A stretch of 64,000 nt of DNA, from NCBI GenBank assembly GCA_963514095.1, contig OY741282.1, positions 20,495,102 to 20,559,101 of the forward strand. Direction: 5' to 3'. This DNA is from Eutrigla gurnardus. Its lineage: Eukaryota; Chordata; Actinopteri; Perciformes; Triglidae. The position numbers and the translations under genes are program-made. Each line of letters starts with the position of its first letter. The stretch's first letter is position 1. Under the pieces are notes generated by a model. It was not told the DNA's origin. It did not search any database and saw only the letters and a list, made by a program, of their open reading frames with translations. Below are positions 11,706 through 22,200 of the stretch, one piece after another.

Positions 11706-13744
11706 GTGACCCTTGCTATAGACAGTGTTGGGCAAGTTACTTCAAAAGCGTAATGCATTATTTATTACTTGTTACTGTCATTTCAAAGTAATTAGTTACA
11801 TTACAATATTACTGTCTTTGAATTGTAAGGCATTACACTACTTTTACATTACTTTTATAAATAAAAGGACATTTTTGTTCTCGATAGATCTTCTTGTGTT
11901 CAATGCAGCTCATTACACAGCAGGATGTGATGTTTTTCGCTTCAAAAGAAAAGAAATCATTCCAGATTTGCCGTACGTCTTTTTTAATGACCCGGAAGGT
12001 GCTGCGAAATTACCTGAAAGCCTACCTGAGACATTTAGGGGAGCTCTAAAACACTGTTCATTAACGCTCTGACAGCGTATGACGCTCGCGTTTTGAAATA
12101 AACCTACTGTTTTAAACTCGCACCAAAAGCGTTATGACGCGGACATAAAAGCCGTTCAAAACCGACGGGGAGAATCGGAGCCTCCGCCTTTTCGCCGCCG
12201 CCCCTCAGATGTTGATCCTCGGTGTGCCGGGGTCGGCTGCGCTCTGACCGACTGGGAGCCGCTCCGTGAGTCGGTGTCCAGCTCATGGAGCCTGCTAACA
12301 ACAGCGCTTAATTAACATAGTGTAGAGTCAATTGATTTCGGGTTTATAATGCATTGTAACGTCATCATAAATGTGTGTGCACATGTTGGTGTTAAAATGG
12401 TGTTTTGTCTCCGCCGTGCAGACGAGTTAGAAGCTTTAAACTTTGAATTAAAACTGTCAGCAGCATCAAAATGTCTGGTTGGTTCATGTTCAGTTGTCAG
12501 AGTTGATATTCCAATCAGGCTTCAACCTCTGGTTCAGAAAAGTGAAGTCAAGCCTGAAGGTCCTTAAAGCTGCATTCTCTCTGCTGGCCACTAGGGGGTG
12601 TTTTCATGAATAATATGTCTTCATTGCATCTGCATAGCTTTGAGTCTGCATGTGGGTCCTCCCTGCTGCTTCAGCCACCGTGACAAGAATATTAGTTCAT
12701 TTCATATAAAACTCAATAAACTCAACTGTATAGAAAGTGGTTCAAACTGGCTCCACCTTGACAGCAGAGACAGTCTGGTGTTGTAGTTCAGGCTCACATG
12801 TTCATGGAGTGACGTTCACAAACGTAGACTGACGTTTGCAACAGCATTTATAAACGGCAGGTGGATTTATAAAACTATTAAAACATCGAACGGCAGGGAA
12901 AAGATAAACAAGAGGTTTGGTTTTGATAAAAGTTTTGTTTTGTTCTTTTGCTGGCAAGTCGTTAGCAGCAGAAACAGTATTTCATCAGCCGTGTTAACAG
13001 ATTAGTAGCAAACGTGTCTTTTTAGGAATACAAATAACTGAATATTTGGTGCATGTAAACGCATCATTGAAAGCTTCATAGGTAAACTTCTCAAAGTAGT
13101 TGAATCTGACCTGAGAGTTTCCAGTCGACAGTGTGGACTCTCCAGGCCAGCAGACAGCAGCTTCACTCCTGAATCCTGCAGGTCGTTGGTACTCAGGTCC
13201 AGGTCTCTTAGACTGGAGGACTGGGAGCTGAGAACTGAGGACAGACCTTCACAGCCTCTCTCTGAGAGGTTACAGCCACTGAGTCTGAAGAGGAACCAGA
13301 AATTAGTGATGAAACAAATACAAACAACTGTTAATCACCTCAGGTTCTAACTGACATTATTATCATAATGAAGTTAAATGATGTTTAACATGTTTGTTCA
13401 TCAGGTTATTGTTGCAGCTGGGTGGTGTATTAGGCTCCATGGTGAGGTTAACGTCACACTGTGCCATCTGTTTATTTCTGTCTGAGTCTTCTTTCAAGAC
13501 CCTCACGTGACTCCGTTTCACCAATCAAATGCAGCCAGGCAGTCACATGACAGCACACAAACTCTCCACGCCCGGTTATAGATAGAACTCTTTTAACGTT
13601 TTTTAATTCTAAATCCTTGTCATTCAGAGACAAATGTGCATAAATATGCAAGTGTATGTGCAATCATTTATGGAGGAGTCACAATATACCGCCCACTTTT
13701 TGAAATCCCCCCGGCTTTTACCGTCTAACGTCAGTGAATCTGTC
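11706..13744. repeat. Truncated LRR cassette 4 next to the NACHT exon
   Basis: Homology to the cassette stops abruptly at tgaatctgtc (13744), exactly where the minisatellite starts in the others, so the minisatellite, LRR-A exon and distal filler are absent. It also lacks about 130 bp of the purine-rich segment and about 72 bp between two tgtagagtca direct repeats. Carries LRR-B 13111-13284 only. Likely the ancestral-side end of the array or a deletion product. Confidence 0.88.
13111..13284 (-). CDS. NLR gene 1, LRR exon type B (truncated cassette 4)
   Basis: A 174-bp LRR exon encoding LSGCNLSERGCEGLSSVLSS, then the LDLSTNDLQDSGVKLLSAG core. It splices directly after the NACHT exon: CT plus A gives ...KAL-LSGCNLSE, the usual fish NLR join. 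Acceptor ctcttcag and donor AG-gtcaga are present. It is the only LRR exon in this shortened cassette, which has no type-A partner. Two ribonuclease-inhibitor-type leucine-rich repeats of about 28-29 residues. Confidence 0.85.
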
Positions 13745-14347
13745 GATCCTATTTAAGTTTCACTTTCAGTTGTGAATGAGTTCATTTCTGAATGTTTCTG
13801 ATGTGAGATTCTGTTTGTAGCTGCTCATCACTCAGATTCTTGTGGGTCGAGTCATTCTTATTTCGACAAAACTCAGAGAAAAGTTAGAATAAATGTCTTC
13901 GCCATGACTATCCATCACTGTGTGAGTGTGTGTGTGTGTGTGTGCGTGTGTCGGTGAAACAGACAGAGAGGAGAGACGCTGGATGAAGCGGTGAGCTGTG
14001 TTTTTTCTTTTCTTTCAGCTGAGGTGACAAACGCTTCATGTTAGAGAAAGCATTGATTTTTATGTAACTGGGGGGGTTAGCTGCCCTTCCAACGTCTATG
14101 CCTCCTGGTAGTCTCTCAGATCACCAGGTGCGGGGCCACAATAATCAGAATTTACTCAGAAGTTACTCAGTACTCGAGTATTTTTTTCACTAAATACTTT
14201 ACCTTTACTGTTAAGTAACTATTTAGAACTACTTTTTACTTCTTTACCTTTTGCAGTTGGGAAAACCAATCAAATGGTTCAGAATGCAGATAGAACCTTG
14301 TAATTCCAAGATGGTTGGTTGTTTTCTGAATGAAAAACTATATTTAC
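13745..14347 (-). other. Intron between NACHT and first LRR exon
   Basis: About 600 bp of non-cassette intron sequence. It holds a (TG)n microsatellite at 13921-13950 and a segment rich in ttactcag/tactttt motifs at about 14140-14240 resembling the degenerate transposon fragment of the cassettes. No gene is seen. Confidence 0.6.
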
Positions 14348-16148
14348 AGAGCTTTGCTGGAGGCTTGGACCACCGGCAGCAGCCTCAGAAGAGCCTCCTC
14401 TGAAGCAGAGTATTCCTTCAGGTCAAACACGTCCAGATGTTTTTCTGAAGACAGTAAGATGAAGACCAGAGCTGACCACTGACCAGGAGACAGTTTCATG
14501 TAGGAGAGACGTCCTGAAGTCAGATACTGTTGGATCTCCTCCACCAGAGAACGATCATTCAGTTCATTCAGACAGTGGAACAGATTGATGCTTCTCTCTG
14601 GAGACAGCTTCTGATCAAGCTTCTTCTTGATGTACTGGACTGTTTCCTGATTGGTCTGTGAGCTACTTCCTGTTTGTGTCAGCAGACCTCGTAGGTGTTT
14701 CTGATTGGTCTCTAGTGACAGACCCAGAAGGAAGCGGAGGAACAGGTCCAGGTGTCCGTTTGGACTCTGTAAGGCCTTGTCCACAGCTCTCTGGTGCGGA
14801 TGTTTTGGTTTAGGTTTGTGTCTGGAGACTTTAAACAACGATGAGGTTGTTTGTTCTTCTGCCATCAGATTGACACCAGAGTTGATGAAGGTCAGATGGA
14901 CATGAAGAGCAGCCAGAAACTCCTGAACACTCAGATGGACGAAGCAGAACACCTGGTCCTGGTACAGTCCTCTCTCCTCTCTGAAGACCTGTGTGAACAC
15001 TCCTGAGTACACTGAGGCTGCTTTGATATCGATGCCACACTCTTTCAGGTCTGGTTCATAGAAGATCAGGTTTCCTTTCTGCAGCTGCTCAAAAGCCAGT
15101 TTTCCCAGAGACTCAATCATCTTCCTGCTCTGTGGACTCCAGTGTGGATCCGTATCAGCTCCTCCATCATACTTGACGTTCTTCAGTTTGGACTGAACCA
15201 CCAGGAAGTGGATGTACATGTCGGTCAGGGTCTTGGGCAGCTCCCCTCCCTCCCTGGTCTTCAACACGTCCTCCAGAACTGTAGCAGTGATCCAGCAGAA
15301 GACTGGGATGTGGCACATGATGTGGAGGCTTCGTGAGGTCTTGATGTGGGCGATGATCCTGTTGGCCTCCTCATCTCTGAACCTCTTCCTGAAGTAGTCC
15401 TCCTTCTGTGGGTCAGTGAACCCTCTGACCTCTGTCACCATGTCAACACACACGGGAGGGATCTGATTAGCTGCTGCAGGTCTTGTGGTTATCCAGAGAC
15501 GAGCAGAGGGAAGCAGTTTCCCCCTGATGAGGTTTGTCAGCAGCACTTGGACTGAGGTGGACTTTGTAACATCAGTCAGGATCTTGTTGTTGAGGAAGTC
15601 CAGAGGAAGTCGACACTCGTCCAGACCGTCAAAGATGAACACAACCTGGAACTCTTCAAACCTGCAGATTCCTGCTTCTTTGGTTTCAGGGAAGAAGTGA
15701 TGAATGAGTTTCACCAAGCTGAACTTCTTCCCTTTCAGCAGGTTCAGCTCTCTGAAAGTGAATGGAAACATGAACAGTATGTCCTGGTTGGCTTTGTCTT
15801 CAGCCCAGTCCAGAGTGAACTTCTGTGTTAACACTGTTTTCCCGATGCCAGCCACTCCCTTTGTCATCACTGTTCTGATTGGTTCATCCCTTCCAGGTGA
15901 GCCTTTAAAGATGTCTTCTTGTCTGATGGTTGTTTCTGGTCTGTCTGGTTTCCTGGATGCCGTTTCAATCTGTCTGACCTCATGTTCCTCATTGACCTCT
16001 GCAGTCCCTCCCTCTGTGACGTGGAGCTCCGTGTAGACCTGATTCAGGAGGGTTGGGTTTCCTGCTCTAGTGATGCCCTCAAACAAACACTGGAACTTCT
16101 TCTTGAGGCTAGACTTGAGTTTACGTTGGTACACTGCACCAGCGGTTC
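14348..16148 (-). CDS. NLR gene 1, FISNA-NACHT exon
   Basis: A 1801-bp exon, the core of the receptor. It opens TAGAVYQRKLKSSLKKKFQ, the FISNA region (fish-specific NACHT-associated domain). Then come Walker A GVAGIGKT, a hydrophobic Walker B with the acidic run FDGLDEC, the sensor-like LWITTRPAAA, and the winged-helix signature FVHLSVQEFLAALHVH. The rest is the NACHT C-terminal helical region. It ends KAL at an AGCTCT-gtaaat donor; the TAA seen there lies in the intron. The acceptor ttatccag at 16149-16150 gives the frame that matches the family and fits the previous phase. A GTG a few codons inside is not a start. All nucleotide-binding motifs look intact, so an active NTP-binding module is inferred. 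Acts in the cytosol. Confidence 0.93.
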
Positions 16149-17005
16149 CTGGATAAACAACAAAGGAACCCAGTTAGTGGATCCTACAGACCCTTTTACA
16201 GTCTATGAACAAGCCAGGTGTTAGAGCCATGTATTCCTATAGTCCTCAGTAGTAGTGACATCATGAGCTTCTTTCATGATTAAATCAAACTAATGGAGAC
16301 AAAATCAATCAGGTGCACCTGATGAAGCCAACAGAAGTAAAATAAAAGACATTTACAAGACAAACAGAACTGGAAGGATATATAACCCTTTGAACTGCAG
16401 CTGTTAAGCTCAGTGAGTCAGTCTAGAAATAAAGAGCCTCTTGTATCGCCTCAATTCGCCGTTTTGGTTTTGAAAGGAAAATTCACCAGAATTAGATTTT
16501 TAAGGCAACAAAACAGAAACACTGAATTCTGGTCTGAAAACATGGAGGTGTCCTCGTAGAAGCCTGTTTTAAATACATTTTTGTTTTCATCTACCAACTA
16601 TTTAGTTCCTAGCTGAAAGTCACCAGTTAACAAGGTCACTGGGTGAAGTGAAACACCTGTTCCTCTGAAACGGTCGTGATCCTGTCTGAACTCTGTAGAA
16701 CTTGAGTCTGTTGGAATATTGATTCTGACAACCGAACACGTAACAAGCAGACATTTAGATGCTACTAACAGTTTAAATTCACTGTTTAAAGCTTCTTACT
16801 CGTCTGGATGGTTGAAGCAAATCAACATTAACATTGACATCATGCGTACATATATTTATGATGACATTGGCTGTAATCGGGTCTGTAGACAACCAGAGAA
16901 CCTAAACATTGAAGTTGTGTGCAGCCTATTAGGAGAAATATGAAGTTCTTCATATTGAATCCTTCTCTTCTTTCCACCATGTTAAAACTGTTAAAATCCT
17001 CTTAC

Positions 17006-17225
17006 TGATCTGCAGACAGTAAGCCAGCTCCTCCTGCTTCATTCTCCTCAGGAAGTGCACTGTGATCTTCTGAAACGCCTCTCTGTTCCTCCTCTGCTCT
17101 TCATCCTCACCGTCCAACAACTCCTCGTCCTCATTCTCCAAGCATTCTGGGTAATCTGGACTCAGGACCTTCTGGATCTTCTTCAGCTCGTTCTTCACAA
17201 AAATGCCGATGTTCTCCTCCAGCAG
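17006..17225 (-). CDS. NLR gene 1, helical/acidic linker exon
   Basis: A 220-bp exon encoding LLEENIGIFVKNELKKIQK, then an acidic stretch (ENEDEELLDGEDEEQRR), then REAFQKITVHFLRRMKQEEL. This is the alpha-helical segment ahead of FISNA in fish NLRs. The acceptor is a clear polypyrimidine tract ending ttccag. The donor is ATCA-gtaaga, leaving phase 1 to join the GA-ACC start of the NACHT exon. Its helices resemble a death-fold-like or coiled linker, but no known effector domain is identifiable. Confidence 0.82.
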
Positions 17226-17381
17226 CTGGAACAGAAGGATAAACTGAACATGAACTCTAAAGAACCCAACATGGGATTCATGTGTGGGTCTGAGCAGCAT
17301 GGAGACCACTAGAACCTGTTCAGCATTGAATCTGTAGTTGATGTGGTTAATAGTGTAAGGTGAGCTTGTACATGTACTCAC

Positions 17382-17448
17382 CATAAATATGGAGTCCAGG
17401 TCTGTTTGATGCTGCTGGGTCAACGGAACCTCTGAGATCTGCTGAACT
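17382..17448 (-). CDS. NLR gene 1, small exon before the helical linker
   Basis: A 67-bp exon. The acceptor is a pyrimidine-rich tract ending cacag; the donor is ATG-gtgagt. It encodes VQQISEVP and then TQQHQTDLDSIFM, a stretch characteristic of fish NLRC3-like proteins. One base completes the Arg codon from the previous exon and the exon ends in phase 0, matching the next exon. An open frame reading on past the donor into the intron is not coding. Confidence 0.8.
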
Positions 17449-18253
17449 CTGTGGAGAAAACCAAGTTTAAAGAGTCACTAAACCACAGACTGGAGATCAC
17501 AAGTGGACGTTGTCATGGCGACATCGCCTGTTGGTTTGTGGACTACAGTTTTGAAGCCTCAGATTCTGCACAAAGGGTGGATCTGATGAACACAAGCGGA
17601 AGAGCGGCACCCAGAGCGGCAACCTTACTGGATCTGGATCCATCTGGATTCTGGTGTGAAGCTGCTAACAAAGTTAGCTTCATAGTTCAAGGTCAACTTT
17701 ACAGCTAAGTGTTTAAGTCATCTTAGTAGCTAACCAGCATTGGTAGTGTGGTAGCAACCTGTCAATCAGCAGGTAAGCCCCGCCCCCTAAAGCATCCCCT
17801 GCTTTCTGGTCTGGTGGACTCTAAATGGACCTTAATGCACTAAATGAACATCATGCTGGATTGAAGAAGACTTGAAACTAGAGATTGAGACCATAAACTC
17901 ATGTTTACAATGTTTACTGAGATAATACATCAAGAGAGAAGTAGGAACATTTTCTCATAGACTTCTATACAACCAGAGAGGAGTCGCCCCCTGGTGGCCA
18001 GCAGAGAGAAGTAGGACCATTTTCCTATAGACTTCTATACAACCAGATAGATTGACAGTTTAAGGCACTTCAGCATTGGCTTCACTTTACGGAACTGGTC
18101 AGCTCCGATGTAAACCCACTTTAGCACATCTTAGCTTAGCTTAGCTTACAGTAGCTGTCACGTTAGCCAATTTAGCTTCTCACTGACTTAACTTTTCTCT
18201 GGCTGGTCTAGACCTGATTCATCCTCTAAGGAGGGTTCAGGTTTAGTTCTTAC

Positions 18254-18376
18254 CTTCCATCAGCAGCTTGGTCAGCTTTAAATTGAATAATGCGAGGCAT
18301 AGACCAGTCACTCTTCATGGAGACACAGCTGGGACCAGTTCCAGGTCCAGGGGAGTCTGGTCTCTGCTGCTGCATC
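18254..18376 (-). CDS. NLR gene 1, N-terminal repeat exon, copy 2
   Basis: A 123-bp exon with the same boundaries and phases as the one at 20035-20157. It encodes MQQQRPDSPGPGTG, then PSCVSMKSDWSM, and ends DQAADG before the donor. The intron between the two copies (18377-20034) contains a 684-bp LTR-like insertion. The symmetric phase means that including or skipping either copy keeps the frame, so length variants of the N-terminus are possible. Identification rests on motif recall plus perfect splice phasing. Confidence 0.82.
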
Positions 18377-19129
18377 CTGATACATTAAATACAATTTCAG
18401 ATTCTAACTAGTTGAGCTTCATGAATCAGTTTGCTCTGTTTATCTTTATATTGATGAGTCTTGCTCTAAGAGACGATGCTAGTGTCAGAATCAATACTAT
18501 AAATGGATCTGGGTCACATTAGACCACGTTGTGGACCCGACTTAGTCCTGCACTGTGGATCCGACTTAGTGCTGCACTCAGCGTTTTGCTAGCATAATGT
18601 AAGCTTTGTGGTTTGTAGCTGAGCCTAAGGGTTCTATAAGCTGAGCGGACTAGAAATATCTCCCGTTGCCAAGTCGTATCTAAGGTCCGTCCTATTAACG
18701 GGAGCAGTGGACAATGTTTCCGTTGCCTGAGAACCTTATGGGGGGACAATGATGGGGAAACGGAGTTATGACTCATGAAACAACTTTACATTTTGGTTGC
18801 AAAATCTCCACTGGGCGTCTGATGGTTCTTTCCTTCACGTAGTCCATTACCTCCTGATAATAGACACCTCCTCGGGTATTATCAGTTATGTTAAAACCTA
18901 AAATAAGAGTCTGGTGGATATAAAGTGTCTTACTTAATACTCTATAACCTCCCTTGAGTGAGAGGAAGACGGTGCTCGAGTTTAGTTCTCTGTTAGTTTG
19001 GAGTCTTTCTGTTCTTAGCATAGCTTAGCCTGGCCGCTACTCTTCTATGTCATTAACGCTTTACTTTTCCCGTCTATGAGTCTTTTCTTTCAAGAGGTTT
19101 TCTCCTCATTGTCTCTTTAAGGTTGGATT

Positions 19130-19813
19130 TGTTGGGACCTCACCATTAGGACTACACAATGCGGCCTACAAAAGCCTCCACATGCGGTCATGAAGGAACA
19201 AAGGAGATAAAAAACTACAACCTCAGTGCAACGTCACACAACTGGTGCCCTATTGGCTGACAACCACAGGTACCCCAGGGGGTCCCCGGGAGCAGCCGTG
19301 AGCTATATAAACCGGCGCCATCTTAAGAACGCGCTTCCAACTCTCTCCACCGTAACACGCGTTACAACAGGAGGTGGCTCCTCCACCGCAGCACACCGCT
19401 GCAACAGGAGGCCAAGGCTCTTCCATCGCAACACCACGTTGCAACAGGAAGTGGACTCGTCCACCGCAGCACATCGCTGTAACAGGAGACCAAACCGGTT
19501 CCTGCATTCCAGCTACCAGCTCCTGTCTGAAGTCAGCTGACCAAATCGCCAAGCCGCGATTATTTTATTGAATTGTTTGATTGTTTCATACTTCTATGCC
19601 AATGATCACGATGATTGGCATGTGAGTATAAAACCTTTATATTGAGACTGAATACAGTTTTAGGTTATCTTTTCCCTGATCCCAGGGTGGTGCCCCGTTT
19701 ATTCATGATTATATCATGATAATATATTAAATATAGTTATTAATATCGATAATCATATTGACATTAATAATTAGCTGTTGATAACCAAATCTGCTCCTGC
19801 TACATCCCCAACA
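19130..19813 (+). mobile_element. Solo LTR-like element in an NLR gene 1 intron
   Basis: A 684-bp segment beginning TGTTGGGA and ending TCCCCAACA (TG...CA inverted ends), flanked by a 4-bp direct repeat gatt (19126-19129 and 19814-19817). Inside are a TATA box (gctatataaacc, about 19300) and short direct repeats around 19360-19500 (gcaacaggaggtgg-like). No internal retroelement genes are present, so it looks like a solo LTR left by recombination. It lies antisense to the host gene, between the two N-terminal repeat exons. Family not assigned. Confidence 0.65.
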
Positions 19814-20034
19814 GATTGTTTATTTCATATTCTGTAGTTTAATCCCAGTTAAAAAGGATTTAATTGGTCCTTTCTGTTCGAGCTTCAGTGAAACAAGAGA
19901 CTGTCTGTCACTCATCGTGGCTCAGAAGACAGAACGGGTTGCAGGATTCAGGGCTGGTGGACTCTGAGTTATTGATTAAGGTGCTGGTCTAGACCTGATT
20001 CATCCTCTAATGAGAGTTCAGGTTCAGTTCTTAC

Positions 20035-20157
20035 CTTCCATCAGCAGCTTGGTCACCTTTAAAGTTAATAATGATAGGCATAGACCAGTCACTCTTTATG
20101 GATACACAGCTGGGTCCAGGTCCAGGTCCAGGGGAGTCTGGTCTGTGCTGCTGCATC
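20035..20157 (-). CDS. NLR gene 1, N-terminal repeat exon, copy 1
   Basis: A 123-bp exon with acceptor atcag and donor AG-gtaaga. It encodes an MQQHRPDSPGPGPG segment followed by PSCVSIKSDWSM, the short repeated N-terminal motif of fish NLRC3-like receptors. It enters and leaves in the same phase (one base in, two bases out), so any number of copies can be spliced in series. It is paralogous to the exon at 18254-18376, with the same length and the same ends. Role unknown; probably a flexible N-terminal stretch ahead of FISNA. Confidence 0.8.
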
Positions 20158-20960
20158 CTGATGCAATAAATACAATTTAAGAAATAATTTTACTATGATA
20201 TTATCCCAATACAATATGATCATGATACATAGGTCACGATATGGAGGAAACCCCCTTCCTATCTGCAATGTCATGAGTGGTGCAAATAAACATAAAACGA
20301 TCCTGCTGTCAAACTAAGTAGTGTGAGGGGCAAGTTGCATTGTGGGAGATGTTTGGCAGTTCAGACCATCACATTATTCATTCAGCAAATGTTTCATGTG
20401 TGTAAATTACAAACCACTCAGGTGGAAGATTCCATCATGCTGTTGTGAGTTATTGTTGATCGACACTGTGTTTTTGTGGTCCAACAGACCAACAGAGAAA
20501 AGATCTGAATTTCCCAGTTAAACTTTCATTCCTATCATATCAATATTTGAAGCTGATCAGCTGAAGTGTCAGCAGGTTACAGCGTCAGGTCCAGGTGTGT
20601 GTCAGGTTAATATTTAATCTGAATATTTATTTGACTCATCAAACTTTACTGCTTCTTCTTCTCAGACAACTAACCGTATTGAAGGCAATTAAAGCTTCTG
20701 GTCTCAGTGATTGTTCACCAAAGTGAAAACAAATGGATTCAACAGTCGACACTAGATTCAGATCATCCCCTACATGGACTACAAAGGTCTGGACCAAGAC
20801 CTGATTCTTCACCTCAGGACAGTCAGATAATAACAAGGTTCAGTTTTAAACTCAATAAAGCGATCTAGTTAATATCATGTATATACTGTATATGTTTTTG
20901 AGTGAGAACCATGATGGTGGAGTGATCTGAGTCCTGGACACTTCGAGATCCTAGTCTCAC

Positions 20961-21049
20961 CTCTGAGCTTTGGTCTGGCTGTCATGTCCCCCATCCCGGG
21001 TGGTTTTAGAGGGAAGGACTCCGTCCTCTCGGTCCTCACACTGATCCAT
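20961..21049 (-). CDS. NLR gene 1, start-codon exon
   Basis: The ATG is at 21049 (complement). It begins MDQCEDREDGVLPSK, a start seen in many fish NLRC3-like proteins, and runs 29 codons plus two bases to a strong donor (AG then gtgaga). The split Arg codon is completed by the first base of the next exon. The peptide is short, acidic and hydrophilic, with no PYD or CARD and no signal peptide. A longer open frame over the same bases reads in another phase and is a shadow. A GC box, ETS-like core and CCAAT box lie about 70-95 bp upstream of the ATG, supporting a first exon here. Confidence 0.8.
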
Positions 21050-21117
21050 AGCAGAGTCTCCACCTGCTGGCAGAGACGTACACTGTCACTACGGCAACAC
21101 TGACAACAGAGAGGCAA

Positions 21118-21150
21118 AGTCCCGCCCCTTCCTGTGTCTCCAATGGGACC
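21118..21150 (-). promoter_or_regulatory. Candidate promoter elements of NLR gene 1
   Basis: Read on the minus strand, about 70-95 bp upstream of the ATG, are an ATTGG (CCAAT box, 21140-21144), an ETS-like AGGAAG core, and a GGGGCGGG GC box (21121-21128). Order and spacing resemble a TATA-less promoter. ETS/PU.1-type cores are common in immune genes, but here this is inference from short motifs only. Confidence 0.35.
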
Positions 21151-22197
21151 TCATTTCTTGAAAACTATGAACGGTAGTTAACGGTGAGACCAATAATGTT
21201 TTGGTCCCGTTTGAGTTGTACAGCGTCCAGACGACAGCAGGAGAATCTCAAAGGCTTTCAGGACACAGCGACACACAAAGTTACCGCTCCAGTTAAAATA
21301 TTTCAACTGACTCAAATACGCATTTAGTCCTTGTGTTAATCTTTCAGCTTTTCTTCATAGATAACTTTAGCTTCAATGCTAACATTTTATTCACATTGTA
21401 AATAGCTCAGACGTTAATGTCCAACATTAAGCCGTAGGGATGAATCCCTGTTGTCGTTAAACACCGTTGTCGTCCTGTCGTAGGGAGTTAGACCTTGTCC
21501 ATGTGTTTTTGTTGGTTTCTTTTGTGATCGGATTAGCTTGAACTCCGGTCAGGAAGTTACATTGATACGTTTATTGCTTTGGCCTTTTGTTCGACATGAA
21601 CTTCCAACAAAGTCTCACAGCAATTAGTGAAACAGTCATGGAATTGTAATCTAGTCATTTGTATACATGGACATGAATTTTACATTTTTTTCCTGGCATT
21701 CAGCAAACTGTTTGTACATTCAGTTGGTCGATATTATGCCACAAAACCAATGTTAGCTTTAGAAAACAAAACCAACGTTAACTTTAGACAAAAAAAAATA
21801 CTACATAGAAAGAATGAAATACTACATAGACATACAGTAGTACACAATGTTGTTTAATGGTTAGATCGGTGTTTTCAGGGACATTTTATTCAGATACATG
21901 CTAACTGACCACGTTGACTTCAACTAGCATTGCTAATAAACACTTACAATAGCGCAAAAAAACAAAACACTTGAGGCAATGCCCTTTAGACGTATTGAAA
22001 TGACTTTGTGTTTTCCTCAAATCAGACTGGCTTTTTAGACATAGGGAACCTTTTATTTAATTGCAAATGTCGGACGTAAAGGATTTATTTGTCCGTGTTT
22101 TCTGTTTCTTGTGTTTAACAGATAAATGAGAAGTTTCTGAGATGCAACGCTGAACATCTGGAGGCAACATTCATGCAGCGATTGGTCAGTCACACTC
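21151..22197. other. 5' flank of NLR gene 1
   Basis: A/T-rich, about 1 kb between the candidate promoter and a TIR element. No open frame with recognisable content and no clear repeat structure. Confidence 0.4.
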
Positions 22198-22200
22198 CAG

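Larger units (their letters stand above)
16149..18253 (-). other. Introns of NLR gene 1 with small repeats
   Basis: Intron sequence around exons 17006-17225 and 17382-17448. At 17934-17979 and 18003-18048 there is a direct duplication of a 46-bp segment (gaagtaggaacattttctca..., one copy with accattttccta), separated by the gagtcgccccctggtggcc motif common in fish interspersed repeats. No further gene is recognised. Confidence 0.5.
1..21049 (-). other. NLR gene 1 (NLRC3-like, FISNA-NACHT-LRR), whole locus; 3' end beyond the left edge
   Basis: A multi-exon cytosolic pattern-recognition receptor of the teleost NLR-C (NLRC3-like) expansion. Transcription runs leftwards. Exons in order are 20961-21049 (start), 20035-20157, 18254-18376, 17382-17448, 17006-17225, 14348-16148 (FISNA-NACHT), then LRR exons 13111-13284, 10575-10748, 9504-9677, 6745-6918, 5716-5889, 2955-3128 and 1626-1799. 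Each junction has GT-AG signals and compatible phase by hand translation, and no stop breaks the frame. The 3' end, possibly with a B30.2 exon as in the neighbouring gene, is left of base 1. Family knowledge: NACHT is the nucleotide-binding oligomerisation module and LRRs are the sensing surface. The ligand is unknown. The exon model is inferred without transcripts. Confidence 0.88.

Noticed and set aside
14344..14347. TAA as the end of the NLR protein after the NACHT exon
   Set aside because: A gtaaat donor lies over it and the join to the LRR-B exon reproduces the family's KAL-LSGC sequence.
16132..16134. Codon inside the FISNA-NACHT exon as a translation start
   Set aside because: It is GTG, and the frame continues upstream to a proper acceptor (16149-16150) that phases with the previous exon.
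15704..16224. Plus-strand ORFs of 100-110 codons opposite the NACHT exon
   Set aside because: Antisense shadows of a strongly conserved coding exon.
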